Below are positions 6,819 to 7,648 of a DNA stretch of 7,648 bases, piece by piece. Position 1 is the first letter of the stretch, and each line of letters begins with the position of its first letter. Both the position numbers and the translations under genes were made by a program. Below the pieces are notes generated by a model. The model was not told the DNA's origin. It saw only the letters and a list, made by a program, of their open reading frames with translations, and ran no database searches. The DNA comes from Comamonadaceae bacterium (GTDB lineage Bacteria > Pseudomonadota > Gammaproteobacteria > Burkholderiales > Burkholderiaceae_C), in assembly GCA_947466165.1 (NCBI GenBank), contig CANIDW010000068.1:1-7648 (forward strand). The letters are read 5' to 3'.

Positions 6819-7648
6819 TCAGGGGTTGTGGATATCTGCGCCGCTGCGCAGGTAAAACCACCAGTTCAGAACCAGGCACACGGCATAAAAGAGGGCAAAG
6901 CCGTACATCGCCAGTTGCGGCGTGCCTGCCTTGATTTGCGCGCCGATGACCACCGGTGCAATAAAGGCGCCGTAAGCCGCCACGGCCGAGGTCCAGCCGA
7001 GCACAGGGCCGGCTTGCTGGCGGTCAAAGATGACGCCGATGGTGCGAAAAGTCGAGCCATTGCCGATGCCACTGGCAATGAACAGCACGATGAACAGACC
7101 GAGGAAGGCGGCGAAGTACTGCTCCGGCGCCGCCGATGCATAGGCCTGCATCATCACGTAACCCACCGCTGCCGATGCCAGCACCATCACGGCTGAAATG
7201 ATTTGCGTGACGATGGAGCCGCCGACTTTGTCGGAGATCCAGCCGCCCACCGGCCGCACGGCTGCGCCCACGAAGGGACCTATCCAGGCGTAGGTCAGGG
7301 CCGATGGTGCATTTGGATTTTTCAGGGTGTGCTGCAAGACGCCTGCCGCGTCAGCCACATGCTGGTAACCGAAGATCACCGTGATGGCCAGTGGCAGCAC
7401 CATCGAAAAACCGATGAAGGAGCCGAAAGTGACGATGTACAGCGCCGTCAGTGACCAGGTGTGCTTGTTGCGGAAAATGGCGAACTGCTTGCTGACGTTG
7501 TCTTTCATGGCGCCGAACGCTGCCAGCCGCATGGTCAACAAGGCCAGCCCGATGTCCAGCGGTATCGCCACCCACATGTTGAGCAGGCCCAGACCGGTAG
7601 GCGCCGGCAGGTACAGGTACAAGATGAAAATCGCCGGTACAAAAGCCA
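6819..7648 (-). CDS. narK: NarK-type nitrate/nitrite transporter (MFS), C-terminal part; 5' end outside window
   Basis: This is the last ~275 codons of a major facilitator superfamily transporter; the frame stays open to the window edge, so the N-terminal part (roughly 40% of a ~460-residue protein) is missing. About seven hydrophobic segments are visible, consistent with TM6 to TM12. Family marks are TFGSFIGFS in the presumed TM7, the VRPVGGWISDKVGG stretch after TM8, whose Arg matches the substrate-binding arginine (Arg305 in E. coli NarK), and the nitrate-signature-like GIGNGSTFRTIGVIF in TM10. NarK proteins import nitrate by nitrate/nitrite exchange or proton symport. The segments resemble the E. 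coli NarK/NarK2 antiporter type more than NasA-like symporters, but the missing half leaves the subtype open. The loop between TM7 and TM8 is longer than in E. coli NarK. Its position 43 bp upstream of narG suggests substrate supply for the reductase and co-transcription. An in-frame TTG near 7622 is an internal Leu codon, not the start. Confidence 0.93.
   Translation of the reverse strand, partial: AFVPAIFILYLYLPAPTGLGLLNMWVAIPLDIGLALLTMRLAAFGAMKDNVSKQFAIFRNKHTWSLTALYIVTFGSFIGFSMVLPLAITVIFGYQHVADAAGVLQHTLKNPNAPSALTYAWIGPFVGAAVRPVGGWISDKVGGSIVTQIISAVMVLASAAVGYVMMQAYASAAPEQYFAAFLGLFIVLFIASGIGNGSTFRTIGVIFDRQQAGPVLGWTSAVAAYGAFIAPVVIGAQIKAGTPQLAMYGFALFYAVCLVLNWWFYLRSGADIHNP

Noticed and set aside
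6776..6837. Two copies of GGATATCT about 54 bp apart near the narK-narG junction
   Set aside because: An 8-bp match, with one copy inside the narK coding end; no known operator has this form and chance is a sufficient explanation.
7620..7622. TTG as a possible start codon of the transporter
   Set aside because: The reading frame continues upstream to the window edge with hydrophobic residues, and starting here would remove the N-terminal part of the MFS fold. It is an internal leucine.

Overview
The whole window is one respiratory nitrate reductase locus, transcribed leftward on the minus strand. In transcription order it holds the C-terminal part of a narK-type nitrate/nitrite transporter (cut by the right edge), then narG, narH, narJ and narI. 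The last gene ends 18 bases before the left edge. Every gene is intact apart from the edge-truncated transporter, and all expected cofactor ligands that can be checked by eye are present. No mobile element, CRISPR array, tRNA, rRNA or other accessory module is visible.

The organism is most likely a betaproteobacterium of the order Burkholderiales, perhaps Comamonadaceae-like. This rests on the narK-narGHJI order, the moderately high GC content and the general character of the proteins. It is an inference, not a database result, and other denitrifying or nitrate-respiring proteobacteria are possible.

Layout: narK (partial) 7648-6819; a 43-bp spacer at 6818-6776 with the narG ribosome binding site and a small possible stem-loop; narG 6775-2960; narH 2963-1431, overlapping narG by an ATGA; narJ 1427-732, 3 bp after narH, with a perfect GGAGGT inside the last narH codons; narI 735-19, overlapping narJ by an ATGA. 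This tight packing points to one transcript with translational coupling.

How it works together: NarK brings nitrate into the cytoplasm and probably exports nitrite. NarI oxidises quinol in the membrane and passes electrons through two b hemes to the four Fe-S clusters of NarH, then through FS0 of NarG to its Mo-bisMGD site, where nitrate becomes nitrite. NarJ is the dedicated assembly chaperone and is not part of the final enzyme. The promoter, and any FNR or NarL sites, lie beyond the right edge upstream of narK.

I looked for an undescribed system and did not find one. The region is ordinary core respiratory metabolism, and the findings below are minor structural points with low interest scores.
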